From Amoebidium appalachense (taxonomy: Eukaryota > Ichthyosporea), in assembly GCA_963693365.1 (NCBI GenBank), contig CAVNZM010000001.1, forward strand, positions 12,834,001-12,898,000: a DNA stretch of 64,000 bases, in the 5' to 3' direction. The notes under the pieces are model-generated. The model worked only from the letters and a program-made list of their open reading frames with translations. It searched no databases and was not told where the DNA came from. Every line of letters begins with the position of its first letter. Within the stretch, counting starts at the first letter, position 1. The position numbers and the translations under genes are program-made. This document shows positions 31,992 to 43,070 of this stretch, piece by piece.

Positions 31992-32210
31992 TTTGTGTGT
32001 GTGTGCGTGTGTATGTGTGTGTGTGCGCGCGTGAGGGGGGAGGGGCAAGGCCAGCTGGGGAGCCACAGTGAGCAGTCTGGCAGCCACCCTCCCTCTCCTT
32101 CTCCCATCTGCCCTGCACGCAGACAGCAGCCCAAAGCACTACCGACACAAGCAGTGCCTGTGCTTGCCGGCTTTACATCAGGGACCTCCAAGCTGCGCCG
32201 AAGACCGTGA
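29443..32210 (+). CDS. SEPSECS: O-phosphoseryl-tRNA(Sec):selenocysteinyl-tRNA synthase
   Basis: Sixteen exons with matching phases give 495 aa: 29443-29556, 29633-29720, 29772-29838, 29893-30011, 30072-30127, 30198-30242, 30329-30386, 30474-30624, 30674-30788, 30859-30979, 31035-31126, 31224-31317, 31476-31572, 31630-31679, 31729-31861, 32123-32210. The PLP enzyme converts phosphoseryl-tRNA(Sec) to selenocysteinyl-tRNA(Sec). Clear family blocks: [103 protein letters not shown] (the PLP lysine) and [10 protein letters not shown]. Length matches the animal enzyme. Exon 15 has a CAGCAG acceptor, so a one-residue splice variant is possible. Confidence 0.93.
30142..30170. repeat. Poly(G) in SEPSECS intron 5
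   Basis: About 29 consecutive G shortly after the donor. Confidence 0.9.
30410..30448. repeat. Poly(G) in SEPSECS intron 7
   Basis: 39 consecutive G shortly after the splice donor. Confidence 0.95.
31152..31198. repeat. Poly(G) in SEPSECS intron 11
   Basis: 47 consecutive G, starting 25 nt after the splice donor. Confidence 0.95.
31953..32032. repeat. (GT)n in SEPSECS intron 15
   Basis: GT repeat with a few T and C interruptions, between exons 15 and 16. Confidence 0.9.
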
Positions 32211-33010
32211 CGTGAAATGGGTGCCCTTCAGGCCCGGGAGCACCCTGGCCCACTTCGAATTCATATAAACCTAGCTTTACACCCCCTGTGCCAACTGGCC
32301 AAGCACCCGTTTTGGCTTCACTCAAGCACAGCCTGTGCCGGCCCTGGCCTGCCGCCCCCCCCCCCCCCCCTGGTGTGCGGGGGTGATCACGTGTCCCCCC
32401 CCCCCCCCCCCCCTCCCCCCCTCTCTCACCCCGAGTGTGCTAAGTGTACTTTTACGCAAGACCAGGCAAGTGTGTCACATTAGTCAGGCCCTTTCTATCG
32501 TAGGGTTCACGGTTTGTACACGAGTGTGCACGTGGCGGTGTGTGGGTGCCATCTGCAGGGTGAATGGGCCTTTAAGGACTGCAAACAATAAACTTTGCCC
32601 GTGTTCTGAGATTCGTTCGTTGGTGCTTGCACCATCTGCTTGCATATGCATTGTGACGCGGTTTTTGTGTGAGCATCTGAAGTTTGTGTGTGCGACGGTG
32701 TGTGTGTGTGCACGTGTGTGTGCGGTGTGTTTGGTGGTGGTGGTGGGGGGGCTCGTACTGAAAGAATTGAATTGGTTTTTTGCGCCACAACGAGAACTGT
32801 ACCGTATGTTACAGTAACGTAACTTACCTGATGCAGTCATCCTTGGCATCATGGCTTGGCCTACTGCCCTAGAGTGCAAAAAGAACATTATTTCAGCTAT
32901 GAAAATCGCTAGTTAACATAGCATGACCTTGTTCACATTTCTTACCTGATTTACTATTATATGTTCAAGTATGTTGGAAAAAAAGAATTAAACCGGGTAC
33001 ATTTTTCAGT
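32211..33010. other. SEPSECS 3' flank
   Basis: No gene. C runs at 32356-32370 and 32395-32413. A GCAAACAATAAACTTTG sequence near 32582 is a possible polyadenylation signal. Confidence 0.45.
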
Positions 33011-33848
33011 TTGTTTCGTACTCGGTTTGTGCCTCCCTTAATCAGTATGTTTGGATTGTCGTCTGCTGTTTGTCGTATGGAGGAATTGTCTCTTCGTTTT
33101 TGTTTTCATTTAGTTAGGCTACCTGATGGTCACCCTCTTTATGCTTTCTTTCCCCCCCCTCCCTCCATCCCTCTTCCCCCTCGATTCACCAACGCTACTT
33201 CTGAATGTCCTCAGCCTACCCTCTTTCCACCTGATTCTTCCTCTCGCTATCTCACTCCCTCTTTCTTTTCTCTTCCTGTTTTTTCTGCCTTTTCGCGTTA
33301 TTACCATACGCAGTGTAAGTTTCTTTCTCGTTCTGATAGAGAAATCAAAGGTAAAACTCAGTCGGCATGTGTTATGTTCCTTAGGCAACACCGTACTGAT
33401 CATTGTCGCTCTTTGGGAGCTTTGGCAGGATACATTTCTCCTGCTGTACGAATGGATACCACCCTAGTAGATAAGTCTGTATGGTGCTCTGTTGTTGATA
33501 TTGCCTGGGAAGTTGTGCAGTGGCGCTTTAATTCTTGTTTTCATCGCCGCTGATGCCACTTTTGTGCTGACCTTTTTAATCGCAAGCATGTTGATAGGTG
33601 TGAATTTTTATGTCGCGTTTTACCTCTTTCCCTCCGGGTATCTGCTACACTAGCAGGCAATGTGAACACTTTAGACTTTTTGTTGAATTCTGTAGGTCGT
33701 CACATTGAGTATTTATATGATTTTCACACAGTGTTCAGGTATCTCAGTATGCACTTGTTACTGGATAACTCGTGAAGTTTTTATTGTCTTCTCAGTATGC
33801 CGTGCATACTTGCATATCTTTCCGTCGAATAAATCCAGTCAAAAGAAA
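33011..33848 (+). mobile_element. LINE-A copy 3, 5'-truncated, with target duplication
   Basis: Matches LINE-A from about 20974 to the 3' end (FRTRFVPPLISMFGLSSAVC ... CCAGTCAAAAGAAAA). Flanked by ACATTTTTCAGT (32999-33010) and ACATTTTCAGT (33849-33859), a target duplication with one T difference. A TGA in CHRR-stop and a 3-bp loss distinguish it from copy 2. It lies in the intergenic region between SEPSECS and GCLM. Confidence 0.85.
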
Positions 33849-33859
33849 ACATTTTCAGT

Positions 33860-34462
33860 CTCAAATTGAGTTTTGGGGGATCCGCGCGGGCAGGAGCTGT
33901 TACGTAATCAGGGTAGCTGGGGTATTTGGGGAAATTGGAGTCAACTGAATGCCGTCGCCTATCTTGGTTTCAACAGGTGGCTGTAGAATGAAGTGCTTTG
34001 TTTTATTTTCCTCAAATTCATGTATTTATATGTTCAATACAATGAGGGGCAACCTGCATATTGCGCTGCATGAAAATTTCTAAACCTTGTTGGCATGGCT
34101 CCGGAGTCGGTGACCTCGGGACTCAGTCGGCACTCGGCAGCTGACCATCGACCAATCACATGCGCGATCCAGCTGTCAGCCAGGAGCCACCCCCATTGGC
34201 GCGAGGTCATGGGCAGTCATGTCTTCTTTGCCACGCGCACGTGATGGCAGGCGGGATGGAGTCCAAGTTGCAGCATTGTATACTATATCTACCCCTGCTT
34301 TTTTGCACTTCATATATTTGGCACAGACCTGAGCCAAAACGGTGACTGCGCTGTGGCCTGGCATTGTAAAAGTGTCACACAACCTGCCAGTGGAGTACCC
34401 AAGACTGCAGCCAATCATATCAAGAGATGTGCTGATTGGCTTGCAGGCATGTGATCTGCCAG
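33860..34462. other. GCLM upstream region
   Basis: No gene found. Contains CCAATCA-type boxes at about 34150 and 34410, and ATTGG at 34193 and 34434, compatible with CCAAT-type promoter elements. Confidence 0.45.
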
Positions 34463-34470
34463 TATAAATA
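34463..34470 (+). promoter_or_regulatory. TATA box, probable GCLM promoter
   Basis: TATAAATA at 34463-34470, about 250 nt upstream of the GCLM ATG, with an inverted CCAAT box (GATTGG) about 30 nt before it. This would place the transcription start near 34495. Confidence 0.5.
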
Positions 34471-34720
34471 TTCCCCCGCACAGTTAGATTCAGTCGAAAG
34501 CTTACGGTCTTGAGACCTACATTGTCTTGCATTTTCGTTTCATTCTCACTTTACCTTGTGAGATTTCGTAAGATCCGTTTAAGATCCTTCTACCGTTTAC
34601 GATCCACGATCCTTCTACCCATCTGATCTGAGCGCGTGTTTATAAGGTGTTCGTTTGCCTCTAGACATCACTCTCCATTAATATTAGCAGCACACAACGA
34701 AGCAGTGGACAGTTCCTACC

Positions 34721-35521
34721 ATGGCAGCCGAGGGAGTCAGCGTGTGCTACTCGTCTGAGCGCAGTGTGGCCGAGGTCTACCGTGACGTGCGTGTGCTTGC
34801 CAAGGACAGTGCGCGGCCGCAGAAGCAGCTGGTGCGCCGGGGCACGCTGTGCCATGCAACGGGCGACGTAGCGGGATGGGGGGCCGCAGCTGCGGGGGCA
34901 CGGTCGCTGCTGGAGGAGGTGGAGTGGGCCGTGGCAGCCGACGGCATGGCGCCACCAGCCACGTGGCAGGCTGCAGAGCCGCAGCCCAGGGCCGTGCGGC
35001 GGGCCAAGCTGTTTCTGCACCCGACACGCGCCATGCAAGGCGACGTAACAGAGGCCGTGGGCGAGACACTGCGGGCCACGGGGGGGCGGCTGCAGCAGCT
35101 GGTTTTGTCTGTGGGGGAGCTGGACTGCGACCTGCTGCTGGCCCTGTGGGCCGAGGCCTGTGCCCTCAGGGCCGACGGCACCGTGCAGGCACTGGGCCTG
35201 GCCGACCTGGACCCAAAGACCCTGGCCTGGCTGCTGGCCCACGCACCAGCGCCAGACACCGTGCAGGCGCTGTGGGCCGACACTGTGGCCGTGGACGGGC
35301 AGCTGCAGGCACTGTGCCGGGCACACGGGGTAGCCCTGAGCACACACGGGGACACAGACACACGCCTGGAGGGAATGCAGGGCGGCCTGGGCCAGGCCCT
35401 GGGGCTGGCGGGGGCCAGGCTGGCGCCCCAGTGGGTGCTGAGGCACACGGCCGTGGCACCGGACCGGGCCGTGCTGCTGGCACGGGCATACGTGCTAAAG
35501 GCAAACTACACCCTGGTGTAG
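34721..35521 (+). CDS. GCLM: Glutamate-cysteine ligase modifier subunit
   Basis: A single-exon 266-aa frame starting at ACCATGG. It resembles GCLM, an aldo-keto-reductase-fold protein without its own catalysis that lowers feedback inhibition of the glutathione-making GCL catalytic subunit. Evidence: KLFLHPTRAMQGDVTEAVGE, LQQLVLSVGELDCDLLLALW, then DGTVQALGLADLDPKTLAWL (the 'GKVxxIGVSDLD' block), GVALSTHGDTD ('xxLLTHNDP') and the C-terminal WVLRHTAVAPDRAVLLARAY block ('WVLRYxVxVKxRGIxxxKGY'). Length matches the 274-aa animal protein. Lack of introns among intron-rich neighbours is odd and could reflect retroposition, though an own TATA box is present. A minisatellite with AATAAA units follows. 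Confidence 0.8.
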   Translation: MAAEGVSVCYSSERSVAEVYRDVRVLAKDSARPQKQLVRRGTLCHATGDVAGWGAAAAGARSLLEEVEWAVAADGMAPPATWQAAEPQPRAVRRAKLFLHPTRAMQGDVTEAVGETLRATGGRLQQLVLSVGELDCDLLLALWAEACALRADGTVQALGLADLDPKTLAWLLAHAPAPDTVQALWADTVAVDGQLQALCRAHGVALSTHGDTDTRLEGMQGGLGQALGLAGARLAPQWVLRHTAVAPDRAVLLARAYVLKANYTLV

Positions 35522-35607
35522 TGGTATTTCCTATTGTATTGGTATGAATGATTGGGGATGGGTATCAGGGTGGTGCAGGCTGGGCCTGTGCTGCTGTAGC
35601 TATGCAC

Positions 35608-35882
35608 GAAGGACACAAAGAGCTATCGAAACAAGCACAACCTTAGCAATACCCTTGTAAGACACCTTGTAAGACACAGAGCTATCGAATAAAGGACAAA
35701 CTTAGCTATACCCTTGTGGGACAGGACACAGAGCTATCGAATAAAGGACAAACTTAGCAATACCCTTGCAATTGTGGGACAGGACACAGGGCTATCGAAT
35801 AAGGGACAAACTTAGCTATACCCTTGTGGGACAGGACACAGAGCTATCGAATAAAGGACAAACTTAGCAATACCCTTGCAGG
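35608..35882. repeat. About 53-bp minisatellite carrying AATAAA units
   Basis: Five units of the type GAGCTATCGAATAAAGGACA...CTTAGC(A/T)ATACCCTTG(TGGGACAGGACACA). Three units contain AATAAA, one AATAAG, one CGAAAC. It begins about 85 nt after the GCLM stop and so may supply several polyadenylation signals. Confidence 0.85.
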
Positions 35883-36449
35883 ACCTGACGGCCTGATTCT
35901 GCCGGTCCACCGTAGTCCTTGTCACACGTGTGTGCACATGTTACTTTGTTCATCCCTTTGACACTTGCACGTACGTATCATGAAATTTACCAAAGCACAC
36001 TACCGGCTTTTTTTTGTTTTGTGATCAGATATTAAACTGGGAGTCCATGCTTAGATAATAAATAAGTGCCTGTGTGTCATGTCCGAGCCTCTCAAAAATC
36101 CCCCCCCCCCCCCATCCCCTACGTGCACATAGACACGCACCGTTGGCAATGTGTATGTACCGTTGGCAATATATGTGTGACGGGCAAGTGGTTGTGTACT
36201 GCTGTTCCCTTTATGCACACAGATAGACAAACATTTACTCAAGTAGCTGTAAACACACACATTCATTCAATATACCCAGACGTGTTTTTGCCAATGTCTG
36301 GCTCTTCGTCTTACATTCCATTATGGACACATATTTCCTCAGCCACGGCACTGCCAATCACAATGCATAGTGTCCGTGGTGTCCCTCCAGACCATTCTAC
36401 ACTTTCCTTTCTTTTCTTTTCTTTTTCTTTTTCTTTTTTTTTTCCTGTC

Positions 36450-36690
36450 CGCATTTTTTCTTTTTTCGGCGGGCCAGGGGGGGGGGGGGGGGGGGGTTAC
36501 CCTTTATACAAGGTGAGACTTCGGCCATCCTCGATAAGGGAAGAGGGTGGGTGGGTGGGTTCCTTCCTGCTTTTTTTCTTTTTTCGGAGGGCCGGGGGGA
36601 AGGGGGAGGGGGGGAGGGGGTCTCACCCTTATCACAAGGTGAGACTTCGGCCATCCTCAATAAGGGAAAAGGGTGGGTGGGTGGGTGGGG
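36450..36690. repeat. About 120-bp tandem duplication
   Basis: Two copies of TTTTTTCGG(C/A)GGGCC..., then ACAAGGTGAGACTTCGGCCA, TCCTC(G/A)ATAAGGGAA(G/A)AGGGTG and a (GGGT)n end, at about 36451-36570 and 36575-36690. Confidence 0.8.
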
Positions 36691-37045
36691 AGGGTGGCAG
36701 CAGGTGTGCTATGATACATGCACTTTTTATTTTTATTTTATTATTATTATTAATTAGTTGTTCATTTATTTCGTGTGTATGCAGTGTTATCTCTGACCTC
36801 TCAATCCCCTCCCCACTCCACGAGGGGATGGCCGGGGGAACGGGGGTGGGAGGAGAGGGGTTTGGTAATTGTGGTGGTGGTGTGTGTGTGTGTGTTGGGG
36901 GGGAGAGGGGGGCATGTACATGTGCCTGTGCAGTGCGTTCCTAACGGTGTGTCAGGGTCAGCTCTGACGTACTACTGTAGCTGGCAGGCCGTGGGGGGAG
37001 GGGGAATGGTTGGGTGGGTGTAGGTGTGTGTGTGTGTGTGGGGGT

Positions 37046-37084
<39 letters not shown>

Positions 37085-37230
37085 TTGACGGCCAGTTGGT
37101 GTGGATGGTGGTCCGACAGCACTGGTGGTGGTTGTGGGAGTGGACTGTGCTGCCGTGTCTGTGTGTGTGTTCTTTTTTTGTTTTTGTTTGGGGGGAGGGG
37201 GGGGGGGTCGCAGTGTAATCAATTGTGTGT

Positions 37231-37270
<40 letters not shown>

Positions 37271-37455
37271 GTGTGCGTGTGCGTGTGTGTGTTGTGTGTT
37301 GTGTGCGTGTCACAGTGTGTGTTTGTAGTGGTGGAAGAAAGGGGAGGGTTTTTACTTTTTTTTTTTTTTACATTTTTTTTTTCGAAGTTTCTAATCTATT
37401 TTTTGTTTTTGTGTATATTTTCAAATTCAGGAAGTATATTTTTGTTTTCTTTTTC

Positions 37456-37473
37456 TTTTTTTTTTTTTTTTTT

Positions 37474-37523
<50 letters not shown>
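37456..37523. repeat. T28-G40 composite homopolymer
   Basis: A T run (37456-37483) switches directly to a G run (37484-37523). The same arrangement occurs at 60437-60490. Confidence 0.95.
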
Positions 37524-37525
<2 letters not shown>

Positions 37526-37540
37526 CCGCATTAATATTAA

Positions 37541-39109
37541 ACAATCAGTTCATCGTAGCAGATATTGGCAGCTGTTGATTGGCAGAAGTCCGTACGACGG
37601 AGGCCCCTAGGTATAGGGAGATCGTCGACATAAGGTGTCAAAAAACAGTCACAACTTCGGATAATTACCACCACTGAAATAAAAGCATAAACCCAATCAT
37701 TGGGCCAAAACCCTAAGTTTGTCTGGGTACTAAATGGCCAACCCCTGTAAACATGCTTGTTTATATTGTCAGGTAGACTACGGGAGTTGCGCCCTGTAGT
37801 TAGTCGCGCTTACTGGCCAATCAAAATGGTTGGTCGGGAAGCAGCGGCGTTGTCCTACAATCGCACGGCGAACTGCCCCCTATAAAAGGTGGCAGTATCA
37901 GCCAGATCCAATCAGTTGGGAACATGCCTGGACTCGAATCGATGAGTTCCGAGGATAAAATCCCATCTCAAGATTGATCAGATCCCATACTGTGAATGCA
38001 ATCTGCGCTGCCGCTATGATACACAACCAAATTTACACCCCCCGCTCAGCCTGAGGGGCCTGGTGGCCCTTTTACGTCGCTTGGGATCGAACCATTCCCC
38101 TTTGATTTTACGTCATCAGATCGTGTTTTGTCCAATCAGGTGCGAGAGAGGGTCGGTCATACGGACCTATCTGCTGTTGAATCGTATCCGGAGTTCCTTA
38201 TCAGCATCACCGCCTTTGGGTGGGTATGGGATCTGAGACCACAAACAGACGAAGTAAATACATACAGACTGAGCCACCTAGCAGCTAGCACGGCGGAACG
38301 ATGCCGGGGGCCTATGCCCAACACTTTTTATACGCTGGGCCGTTACTGAAGTCAGCTAAGCCCTAGGGGGAGGCCTAACGTGGTGTGGTGGTGCTGCAGG
38401 GTGGGGGTGATGGGATGCATATTGAATCCCATGTGATGTGGTGTGGTGGTGGCTGCCGTGCGGCTGTACATGTGGTGTGTTGTTCACTCGTCTTTGTGTG
38501 TGTGTGGGGGGGGGGGAGGGGGCGGAGGGGAGGGGGGGGGGGGGGGGGGGGGAAGGGCGGAGGGGGGAGGGGGACATTCAATAATCATGGTGCACAGTAA
38601 TCGATGGTGAGCCTCACATGATGATCCGGGCAGCAGCTGGCACGGCAACTATTGCAGGCTAGCGCTGCCGGAACCCAGCTCATCAGCCAGGCGGGGGCGT
38701 GACGGTAACATGGTCAGGCTGGGGTTTTTGGGCGACTAGCGGAGCAACTGCAGCGGCCAGTGGCCCAGGAGTTTCGGCAGTGCACCTGCAGATCTGCGCA
38801 TGAAGTCACAGATGTATCTCTGCACTCACGAGGTGACCCTGGTCCTGAGGTGAGGTGGGCCTCGGGGTTTAAGGGAAAGAACCCCCATATATCAACTATT
38901 GCCTATGTACAGTAACTAGTGGCCTGCATGGCTCACGCCACATTTTAGTTCAGACACTAGCCAAGGTGGCAAACATCTGAACTGTATCTGGTTGGTTTCA
39001 TGAGTGCCACCTGGGCCTGCGGCCGGACAGTAGGCTGGCTGTTATACACACTCCATTGTACGTATTTGTGACATCTATATGGTGTTAAAATCACTGGGCA
39101 AGTTACGTG
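37541..39109. other. Spacer, possible old LTR or promoter at 37.75-37.9 kb
   Basis: No gene found. CTGTAAACATG at 37745 and TATAAAAG at 37881-37888 followed by GGTGGCAG resemble a promoter or LTR fragment. A G-rich run lies at 38507-38550. Nothing else recognised. Confidence 0.4.
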
Positions 39110-39570
39110 TGTGGCCATGGGTGTCTGCTGTGAATGTGCCGTGTGTGTTGTGGTATTATGCAATCCATATATCAATCTATATCTAGTAATGCATGATCAT
39201 TAAAGGTACCGTAAAAGTGTGTGTGTTGTTTGGGTATGCAAACGTTAACGATGCATGCAATATGCCACACAGCCATTAGACTTCATGGATCTCCTCTGTA
39301 TAGCGTGCACATGTACAGCAAGAGCGTGGCAAGTGGTCAAAAATACCATGAGCTAGAGATCCAGACAGGCCAGTTCTAGATATAGTGTGGCAAAGTGTAT
39401 TTAGGTGTCACACATTTGCGTGTTTGGCAATTTGTTAGGGCGGCCATTATATGATGTACATCGTGGCTCAAGGTGTCGTTTTCCAATATACCTGATTGCA
39501 TCGTGTCTTGGAGTCTTCTGGTATCGAACGTTCTCCATTTTCCATATTGTGTGATTATCTTATGTATGTA
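39110..39570 (-). mobile_element. LINE-D degraded 3' fragment
   Basis: Matches the C-terminal part of LINE-D at 62.4-62.8 kb in the same orientation: HKIITQYGKW (HKIITQYNKW there), TRKCVTPKYTLP (TRKCITPKYILP there), and the GGGTGTCTGCTGTGAATGTG noncoding block. Heavily mutated and so older than the 62 kb copy. Confidence 0.75.
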
Positions 39571-39599
39571 CATGCCAGGCAGCCCTGTAAAATACGTGG

Positions 39600-39790
39600 C
39601 AGCATATACTATGAGTGTACATGCCTGCATTAGGGTGGCATGCATGTATAACCATTGCATACATGCATTCATTAGTGTGCCATGCACGGATAGTATTTGT
39701 CCATGCATTTATAATATTAGAGTGCCATGCACTTATCATATTAGTGTGCCATGCATACATAATATTAATGTGCCATATGCACACCATTGA
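39600..39790. repeat. Degenerate CATGCAT / ATTAGTGTGCC minisatellite
   Basis: Six or seven imperfect units of about 27 bp with core ATTAGTGTGCCATGCA followed by TATAATATT-like sequence. The adjoining 39570-39600 stretch has none of it. Confidence 0.7.
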
Positions 39791-40075
39791 CACTTATACC
39801 ATTCCATCGATCCCACCCTATTCGAACTACTGCATGCATCCTCCAATGTGGGTTGATTGCCGGCAACAACAAACTCTACACAGCACCCTCGTAGCCAACC
39901 CCCCATGAGCCTGTGCAGTCGGCCAGGAGACCACCAAGGACCCACCCACTATGGAAACATTTGGCCTACATACGTAGAAGGCACCACGGCCTAGCTCAGA
40001 CCGTGGGCCCAAGCCAGCCAGCCAGCAGCCAGCAGCACAACCCTCGTGCCAAGGCTCCCCCCTCCCCCAGCAGGC
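39791..40075. other. Spacer downstream of the 460-aa gene
   Basis: No gene or clear signal. GC-rich toward 40075. Confidence 0.4.
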
Positions 40076-40614
40076 TCAGGGCGATCCCCCCGTCTGCTTG
40101 GCCCTGGTGTGCCGCAGCCTAGCCTTTGCTGCCGTTGCCGGGGATCCCGACTGGCCCCTGGCGCTCTGGCTGCGTGTGCACCGTGCCCCCGGTGCGCCAC
40201 TGGCCGGGCTGGTTGCGGCCCCATGCTTCTGCCGCAGGGCACGCCCACTGGGGGGTGCCTGGGCAGCCTCTGGGGCCTTGGTCCGCTTGGCTGCCCTGCC
40301 CCGTGCAGCCTGCCTGCGCTTGGTCCTGCTGCTGGGGGGCTGGCTGGCTGGCGTGGTCGTAGCCTGTGGCAGGGCCCTGGTTGGCGTGTCTGCACGGGGG
40401 GGGCTGGCAGGCACGGCCCCAACCCCTCCATTATCCGTGCTGGCCACCACTGGCTCTAATGGCCCGTCCTGGGCCGGCAGCCCTGCGGCCGGGGGTGGGG
40501 TGGTGGGGCCAGGGGCCTGCTGGGGCTGGCCGGCAGAAGAGGCCAGCACCAGAACGGTGGCCATCAGGGCACACTCCAGCACCTGCGGGTGCACCCCATG
40601 CACGTGTGTGTGGT

Positions 40615-40678
<64 letters not shown>

Positions 40679-41940
40679 TGTGCGACCCTTGTCAATCCGT
40701 GTCCTCGGCAGTGCCCCAGCCATACGGCACTGGGCCCATGCTGCAGCCACCTACCGCAACCGGGCGCAGAGGAAACACTCTGCAGTCGGGTGTGCCTGCG
40801 CCTGGCCGGGTCCTCTCCACCCCCACGTGGCCCAGCAGCTGCTGCGGGTTGGTGGGGGTGGCCACCCCAAGGGGTGCAGCCACGCAGTGCCAGGCCGGGC
40901 CAGCTAGGCCCAGCCGGGCCACGGTACTGTTTGGCCCGTGGGGCTGCAGCGCCTGAAGGGGATGGTCGGGGCTGGCCAGGGCCCGGGCCAGTGCTGGCAG
41001 GGCCTGCAGCAGGCTGGCTGCAGGCACGGAGCAGGCGGCATGGTGCACGTGCAGCACCAGCACATGCACAGCCCCCCCTCCAGCAACGGCCACCACCAGC
41101 ACCTGGCCGTCGCCCACCCCGTGCACGTGCAAGCCCCCCCCACCCGCCGGCACGGCCTGCAGCCACCTGAAGGGCCCCCATCAGTGCCCACTTTGTTTAC
41201 GGCCAGTGCCCTGTGCCCGGGCAGGGCCGCACCTGTCGGCCCGGTCGGTGCAGTTTGTGTAGGTCACGACCAGCCCCCCCGCTGCCAGCTCTTGGACGGC
41301 TGCCGCGGCCGTGGCCTGGGCCGTGAGCAGCGCCTGCAGCGACAGGCCCAGGTCCAGGCACACGGCCGGCAGGGGCCCGTCCCTGACCACCCGCCGGGGA
41401 CAGGGCGGTGCCGGTGGTGGAGGCAGGGAGCGGGCGGCGGGCACCTGTGGCGCAGCCTGGGTGGGTGGCGGCGGTGGCTGCTTCTTGGCGGGTGGGCGGC
41501 GCTTTGGAAGGCGGTGGGTGGGCTGGGGGAAGGGCCTGGGGTGCTGTGGGCCACGGTGCAGGGCCAGGGGGGCAAAGGGCAGCTGCAGCACGGGCAGCTG
41601 CAGGGGCCGAGGCACCCAGGCCGGCTGCAGGCAGGCCGTCAGTGGGGGCGGGGCCACATAGGCCAGCCAGGGCTGCTACTCACCTGCCGTGGGCCCCCAG
41701 GCAGCGGTGGCGGCGGAAAACTGGCCCAGGGGTTCTGCAGGCAATGAAGAGGGGTGGGTGAGAAGGTGGGTGGTGGTGGTAAGGGTTCTGAGCTGCTAGC
41801 GTGGCGGCACACGTGTCTCCGTGTTGTATGTAGCCGTGTGGTGAGTGTGCCGCCCTGCCAGTAATAGCTCTGGTCTTGCCATTTGCAGGTGTGTCTTTGG
41901 GCAATCGTAAACCTGCCTGTGTGCATGCAGCACACACACA

Positions 41941-42019
<79 letters not shown>

Positions 42020-42151
42020 CCACGTACACTATCTCTCCCTCTGTTTGTGTGTGTGTGTGTGTACGTGTGTGTGCGTGCGTCCGTGCGTGCATGTGACGTG
42101 TGGAGTGTACCCGTGTGTGTGTGTGAGTACCTGGCCACGGCGCTGTGCCAT
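40076..42151 (-). CDS. Unknown 460-aa protein with Pro-rich N-terminus and basic tail
   Basis: Five phase-consistent exons on the minus strand: 42151-42131, 41734-41684, 41624-41233, 41166-40755, 40582-40076. The product begins MAQRRGQNPWASFPPPPLPG. A Pro/Arg-rich stretch (RLPKRRPPAKKQPPPPPTQA) is followed by CLDLGLSLQALLTAQA and LVVTYTNCTDRADRWLQAVP, then a hydrophobic beta-like core (GQVLVVAVAGGGAVHVLVLH). The last exon starts LECALMATVLVLAS and turns into a basic, disordered tail (TKRRQAARGRAAKRTK) suited to nuclear location or nucleic-acid contact. No family recognised. The two largest introns hold (CA)n/(GT)n runs. The first exon (7 codons) is the least certain. Confidence 0.6.
40614..40672. 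repeat. (GT)n repeat in intron 4 of the 460-aa gene
   Basis: About 29 GT units between exons 4 and 5. Confidence 0.95.
41933..42013. repeat. (CA)n repeat in intron 1 of the 460-aa gene
   Basis: About 40 CA units with one early AACA interruption. Confidence 0.95.
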
Positions 42152-42253
42152 GTTGTCGACTCGACGTGTGGGCCGTGGGCACTGCTGGGGTCAGCTGTGT
42201 GCTTTGTTTGAGGGCTGTGCCTGCACTAGAAGCGCCGTACTTTAGCTCAATTT

Positions 42254-42392
42254 GCGCCACTCTAAAGGCACTGTACTATGAGCTCTAAAGGCACTATACT
42301 ATTAGCTCTAAAGGCACTATACTGTTAGCTCTAAAGGCACTATACTATTAACTCTAAAGGCACTATACTATGAGCTCTATTGGCGCCATACT
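42254..42392. repeat. 23-bp minisatellite
   Basis: Five to six units of CTCTAAAGGCACTATACTAT(T/G)A with small changes, in the 5' flank of the 460-aa gene. Confidence 0.85.

Positions 42393-43070
<678 letters not shown>

Larger units (their letters stand above)
35883..37540. other. Repeat-rich spacer
   Basis: No gene. Contains G runs at 36478-36496 and 37048-37083, a GT run near 37236-37264, and a T28-G40 composite. Only low-complexity ORFs. Confidence 0.6.

Noticed and set aside
34661-35446. 261-aa and 223-aa antisense ORFs over GCLM
   Set aside because: Shadow frames of the GC-rich GCLM coding sequence; no family features.
35608-35882. CRISPR-like array
   Set aside because: Direct tandem minisatellite with no spacers.
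40098-40907. Plus-strand 269-aa ORF
   Set aside because: Antisense shadow of the 460-aa gene, running through a GT repeat (VCVCVC).
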